Below are positions 60,790 to 64,000 of a DNA stretch of 64,000 nt, in pieces. The stretch spans positions 124,001 to 188,000 of the forward strand of contig JAWKRG010000004.1 in assembly GCA_041389725.1 (NCBI GenBank), in the 5' to 3' direction. Position 1 is the stretch's first letter, and each line of letters begins with the position of its first letter. This DNA comes from Polyangiaceae bacterium (lineage in GTDB: Bacteria > Myxococcota_A > Polyangia > Polyangiales > Polyangiaceae). The position numbers and the translations under genes are program-made. The notes beneath the pieces were generated by a model. It ran no database searches and was not told where the DNA came from. It saw only the letters and a program-made list of their open reading frames with translations.

Positions 60790-61875
60790 ATGTCGTGGGT
60801 GTTGTCGGGGGTCATCGCGGTGGTGGCGGGGGTGTTCATCGCGGTGGGCAAGCGGCTGCGGCAGGGTGACATTGGGTTTCACGTTTTCGTGCTGCTCGTG
60901 ACGCTGCTGCCGAGCGTGTGGATGGGGCGCTTCACGCGCGACATCGTGCTGAGCCTGGTGGTGGCGCTGATTCTGTCTTTCGCGGGGGAGACCGGAACGG
61001 GTCGACTGGGCTGGGCGAGTCTCGGTGGCGGCCTGCTCTTCGTGCTATCGCGCTTCGTGCCGGGTGGCGTCAGCGTGATCTTGCTGACGATTGCGCTGAT
61101 CGCGCTCGTGTTCTTCGCACGCGAAGCCTGGCTGCATCGTCGGCGGTTGCAGAGCACTGCGCGGCTCGATCCGGGAACCGCACCGACCCACGAGGTGGAG
61201 GTTGGCGGTCGGGTCGTGCTGCACGAGACCGTGGAACTACCCGCGGGCTACGACGTGGCCGAGGTCGCGGGCTACCGCTTCCTGTCGGACAAGGCGCGCT
61301 GCGCGCCCGCCTTTCTGCGCATGGACACCGACGTCGGGCCCGTGCTGATCGAGCTCAGCACGGTGAACATCGAAGACGCCACGAAGGTGCTCCCAGGCAA
61401 GCGTGACGACTCGGATGCGAGTGAGGAAGCGACGACCGAAGACGGGGATCCTGACGAGGCGCCCGCCGATGAAGCGGCCGCGAGCGACGACTCGGGTGCG
61501 AGTGAGGATGCGACGACCGAGGACGAGGCTTCGGACGAAGCGACCGCCGATGAAGCGGCCGCGGACAGTTCGACCGCCGCCGACAAGGTGGACATCGCGA
61601 AGAGCGCAGAGGAGAACGAACTCGAGTTCATCACCGTCATCCCTCACGACGTCGAGGCCTACGTCATCGGCACGCCGCGCTGGGGCGACGCGCCGCGCGA
61701 GGCGTCGGGCTATCGACGAACGAAGCTGGTGCCCGTGTTCGGCGACGGCGCGACGCTCTATCTCAAAGCGGAGTCGGAAGTGGACGCGCGGGCCACCTGG
61801 CACCTCGTGCTCACTGCCGGCTTCGCTGCGGTGTGCGCCATCGTTGCCGCAGCGCACGCCTGGGCGTCAGCGTGA
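60790..61875 (+). CDS. Membrane protein with acidic repeat linker
   Basis: From ATG 60790 (GGCGGGGGG just upstream) the first 120 residues form about four membrane helices (VLSGVIAVVAGVFIAVG, FHVFVLLVTLLPSVWMG, IVLSLVVALILSFAG, VSVILLTIALIALVFFA). A soluble region follows, with a strand-rich stretch (HEVEVGGRVVLHETVELPAG) that may resemble the GIDE domain of bacterial membrane proteins, then a duplicated Asp/Glu/Ala/Thr repeat (EEATTEDGDPDEAPADEAAA and EDATTEDEASDEATADEAAA), and a last membrane helix. The acidic repeat is likely a flexible linker. Function unknown. Confidence 0.62.
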   Translation: MSWVLSGVIAVVAGVFIAVGKRLRQGDIGFHVFVLLVTLLPSVWMGRFTRDIVLSLVVALILSFAGETGTGRLGWASLGGGLLFVLSRFVPGGVSVILLTIALIALVFFAREAWLHRRRLQSTARLDPGTAPTHEVEVGGRVVLHETVELPAGYDVAEVAGYRFLSDKARCAPAFLRMDTDVGPVLIELSTVNIEDATKVLPGKRDDSDASEEATTEDGDPDEAPADEAAASDDSGASEDATTEDEASDEATADEAAADSSTAADKVDIAKSAEENELEFITVIPHDVEAYVIGTPRWGDAPREASGYRRTKLVPVFGDGATLYLKAESEVDARATWHLVLTAGFAAVCAIVAAAHAWASA

Positions 61876-61879
61876 AGTT

Positions 61880-61894
61880 GCCCGCAGTGCGGGC
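61880..61894. terminator. Short bidirectional hairpin between convergent genes
   Basis: GCCCGC-AGT-GCGGGC (61880-61894) sits in the 20-bp gap between the membrane-protein stop (61875) and the Uma2 stop (61896). Six perfect base pairs and a three-base loop. It could end both transcripts. Confidence 0.45.
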
Positions 61895-61895
61895 G

Positions 61896-62492
61896 TCAAG
61901 AGCGCAGGGCGTTCTGATAAGCTTTGAGCGCAGCGTGTTGGTCGGCTTCGAGGGCGAAGGTCGCCAGTTGCGCAAGGTCGACCTCGGGTAGCACCTCGCT
62001 CGAGCCGATGGCGACGTAGCTCTCGCCACGCAATGCGAACAGGGAGAACTCGCCGTCCTCGAATACCCACACCTCGCGGACGCCAAGGCCTCGGTAGACC
62101 TCGAGCTTGTCGATGTTCCCGCGAGTCACCACCACTTCGAGAGCGACGTCGGGAACCTCTTTGTCCGCACCCCGGCAGTAGCACTCGTCGGGTTCGAGCC
62201 CCCGCTCCTTCTCTTCTTTGCGAAAGGTAGTGGAGCCATAGCCGAAGAGGGGAATGTCGCGCTCCAAGCAGAAGAGTTCGAGCAGGCGCGCGATCTGCGT
62301 CTTTGACACTTCATGCTCTCGCGACGGACTCATGATCTCCAGCACCCCCTTCAGGTACGTCATGCGAATCCCGGGGCTGTCGACGGAGTCTCGCAGCACC
62401 ACGTAGGTGGACCACGGCACGCCCTCGAGCAGCACGCGCTGCTCATCCCGCTGGGTGCGGGTTTGAAATGGGAAGTAAGGCGCAGCGACCAC
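61896..62492 (-). CDS. Uma2-family (DUF820) PD-(D/E)xK-like protein
   Basis: I use GTG 62492 as start, giving VVAAPYFPF; the longer reading to 62597 has no sign of a start. The core has the Uma2/DUF820 layout: RMTYLKGVLEIMSPSREHEV, PDVALEVVVTRGNIDKLEVY and GVREVWVFED, which correspond to the PD-(D/E)xK nuclease fold of this family. Members are common and functionally unproven; some are suggested to be restriction-like. No partner gene adjacent, so role unclear. Confidence 0.8.
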   Translation of the reverse strand: MVAAPYFPFQTRTQRDEQRVLLEGVPWSTYVVLRDSVDSPGIRMTYLKGVLEIMSPSREHEVSKTQIARLLELFCLERDIPLFGYGSTTFRKEEKERGLEPDECYCRGADKEVPDVALEVVVTRGNIDKLEVYRGLGVREVWVFEDGEFSLFALRGESYVAIGSSEVLPEVDLAQLATFALEADQHAALKAYQNALRS

Positions 62493-62601
62493 GGGAAGAG
62501 TGTAGCAGAGTTCCTTCCACGCCACCGCGGCAGCCGCAGCTCGCGCCTGGCGTCGGTCGTGCGAAACACCAATGGATCCTGCCGCTGGGGCAAGCACCGG
62601 C

Positions 62602-64000
62602 TCAGCGTGAAGACGGTGGGAACTTGCTGGGGCGGGGGGGAGCGAAGCTGCCGCGATCGACTGCTGCGGAGAGTACGCGCAGCCAACTACGTAGTTGCGA
62701 GAAGATCAGGAACTCGTCGTACGCGCGGCGCTGTCCGGTGCGGCCCCAGGTCGCGCGGCCTGCGGGATCGTTCAGCATCTCCACCAGCGCCGTCGCGATC
62801 ACGGCGGGATCCGCTGCGTCGTGGTGCAAGCGCCCGTCGATGCCGTCGCGGATCTGCTGACGAATGCCACAGGCCGGGGAACCGAGGACGGGAACGCCCT
62901 TGTACATCGGCTCCGTCACGGTGAGTCCGAAGCCCTCGCGCACGGAGTTCTGCACCACGATGGACGAACAGCTCTGCAGCGCGTTGACCATGAGCGCGTT
63001 CTCCCGCGTCGAACCCATGGGCAGCGACAGCAGCACGACGTCCTTCTGCACCGCCGCGGGCAGCGCGCGATAGCTGGCGATCAGCTCGTCCAGCACGTCC
63101 TTCGCCTCGGGATCGTCGGCCACCGCCGCGGGTTCCGGACCGGCGAAGACCAGGCGACATAGGGAGAAGCGTCGCCTTTGCACGTCGCTGAGCTCGTCCA
63201 AGCCCGTGTATTGCAGCTTCAGCTGCGCAAAGGCGTCGAGCAGCGGCTTCCAACCCTTCAAGCGGTCCCAACGCGAGATCTGCGTCACGATCGGCCGGTA
63301 CAGCAGACCGATCTCGTCGGGATCGGCGGCGGGGCCGAAGCTACCGTCGGGGCGCAGTCGCTCGGCCTGACAGGCGAAGGGTCCCGGCAGCACTGGGCTG
63401 TGCTCCAGCGCCAGCCCCGAGTTGCAGAGCACGCCCGTGAGACGGTGCGCCGAGAGAGGACGGTTCTTGTCCGTGAGCGGATCGATGGCTGGCGTGATCA
63501 ATGACGCATGCCCGGCCATGAAGGTGGGGATGTATTCCGGCGCAGTGAAGATGCCGTGGTCGTACTCGCGCAGGGACGATTCGAGCAGGCGCCATGCGGC
63601 CTGGGTCTGCGTGTTCTCTTCGTCCAGCCCGATGTGACAGCGCCACACCGCGATCACGTCGTGAGTCTGCCGAATGCGCGCGCCCATCGCCGCGGGCTGA
63701 GGATCATGTACGACTAGGACGTCGCCGGGAGCCATGCGCGGCGCGATCTCCGCAGCGAGCTCCTCTCCGACCTTGTCGTAGAGCGCGCGGTCCTCGGCGC
63801 TGAAGCCGCCTTCACCCGCGCCGTGGATGGCGTTGTGCAGACGCTTGGTGAGATCGAAGAACGCGGTGCGCTCGGTGCCGATCACGAGCCAGTGCGCTTG
63901 CAGCCCGAGCTCGCGCAGCAGCGCGATCTGGCGCGGCAGCATTTCGGCCACGCCGCCGCCCTTGGCGGTGGAGTTCACCATCCAAACTCGCCTTCCACCG
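62602..64000 (-). CDS. GT4 glycosyltransferase, trehalose synthase TreT-like (5' end outside window)
   Basis: The reading continues past the right edge as GGRRVWMVNSTAKGGGVAEM, the N-terminal GT-B strand of the trehalose-forming TreT group, so the first methionine in the window is not the start. Further signatures: VVHDPQPAAM, AVWRCHIGLDEENTQ, FTAPEYIP, the second-domain ISRWDRLKGWKPLLDAF, and the donor-site NSVREGFGLTVTEPMYKG with its EGFGL...E motif. Family members transfer glucose from a nucleotide sugar to glucose (trehalose) or act as related glycosyltransferases in the cytosol. With GlgE 45 kb away, it might take part in trehalose metabolism, but this is an inference. Confidence 0.8.
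   Translation of the reverse strand, partial: GGRRVWMVNSTAKGGGVAEMLPRQIALLRELGLQAHWLVIGTERTAFFDLTKRLHNAIHGAGEGGFSAEDRALYDKVGEELAAEIAPRMAPGDVLVVHDPQPAAMGARIRQTHDVIAVWRCHIGLDEENTQTQAAWRLLESSLREYDHGIFTAPEYIPTFMAGHASLITPAIDPLTDKNRPLSAHRLTGVLCNSGLALEHSPVLPGPFACQAERLRPDGSFGPAADPDEIGLLYRPIVTQISRWDRLKGWKPLLDAFAQLKLQYTGLDELSDVQRRRFSLCRLVFAGPEPAAVADDPEAKDVLDELIASYRALPAAVQKDVVLLSLPMGSTRENALMVNALQSCSSIVVQNSVREGFGLTVTEPMYKGVPVLGSPACGIRQQIRDGIDGRLHHDAADPAVIATALVEMLNDPAGRATWGRTGQRRAYDEFLIFSQLRSWLRVLSAAVDRGSFAPPRPSKFPPSSR

Noticed and set aside
1..64000. rRNA, tRNA, transposase, integrase or phage genes
   Set aside because: Searched by eye for conserved tRNA TpsiC motifs, rRNA segments and transposase/integrase motifs; none found, though short RNAs could be missed.

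Overview
The window is GC-rich chromosomal DNA that most resembles a myxobacterium (Myxococcota, probably class Polyangia). Evidence: three proteins end in a MYXO-CTERM-type tail (Cys motif, one membrane helix, Arg cluster); there is a DUF2330 protein, a probable DUF2378/TIGR02265-type protein, a fused TIGR03960/TIGR03936 radical SAM protein, STAND/TPR and hybrid histidine-kinase regulators, and about twenty putative lipoproteins with Gly/Ser/Thr-rich stalks. No rRNA, tRNA, CRISPR array, transposase or phage gene was seen. About 50 genes fill nearly all of the window; four gaps slightly exceed 300 bp and are described.

Layout. 0-4.2 kb: housekeeping genes (end of a radical SAM gene, ABC-F ATPase, YkgJ-type protein, Nudix hydrolase, CorA). 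4.2-12.3 kb: secreted proteins and lipoproteins (Cys-rich repeat lipoprotein, metzincin-type metalloprotease, small stalked lipoprotein with a strong terminator, an Asp-box protein) and a decayed cobalamin-binding gene. 12.4-17.7 kb: a large degenerate-cyclase/STAND/TPR/winged-helix regulator downstream of glgE, separated by three perfect 20-bp repeats. 17.8-21.3 kb: three stalked lipoproteins, two of them paralogues. 21.4-24 kb: SDR oxidoreductase, TPR membrane protein and EamA transporter. 24-32.5 kb: mainly cell-surface proteins, including two neighbouring MYXO-CTERM proteins. 32.6-40 kb: the 946-residue radical SAM protein, then a DUF5060/DUF4038 glycosidase-like MYXO-CTERM protein divergent from a stalked lipoprotein across a gap with a cluster of GATC-centred inverted repeats. 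41.5-47 kb: a hybrid kinase/LuxR regulator pair, a second Asp-box lipoprotein and a second Cys-rich lipoprotein. 47-54.8 kb: CBS protein, lipoprotein, membrane pseudokinase, a methyltransferase fused to two Nudix-like segments and probably co-transcribed with a PAS hybrid kinase, and an AraC regulator. 55-64 kb: parallel-helix-like lipoprotein, second AraC regulator, LRR protein, a toxin-antitoxin locus whose toxin is broken by a 17-bp tandem duplication, two small unknown proteins, a membrane protein, a Uma2 protein, and a trehalose-synthase-type glycosyltransferase running off the right edge.

Overall the window combines cell-surface display (lipoproteins and MYXO-CTERM proteins, some probably acting on polysaccharide or peptidoglycan) with signal transduction. 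The least ordinary items are the methyltransferase-Nudix-like fusion beside a hybrid kinase, the inverted-repeat cluster between the glycosidase and lipoprotein genes, the pseudokinase, and two genes each broken by a small, reconstructable insertion. Functional statements rest on motif recognition by eye; no database search was possible.
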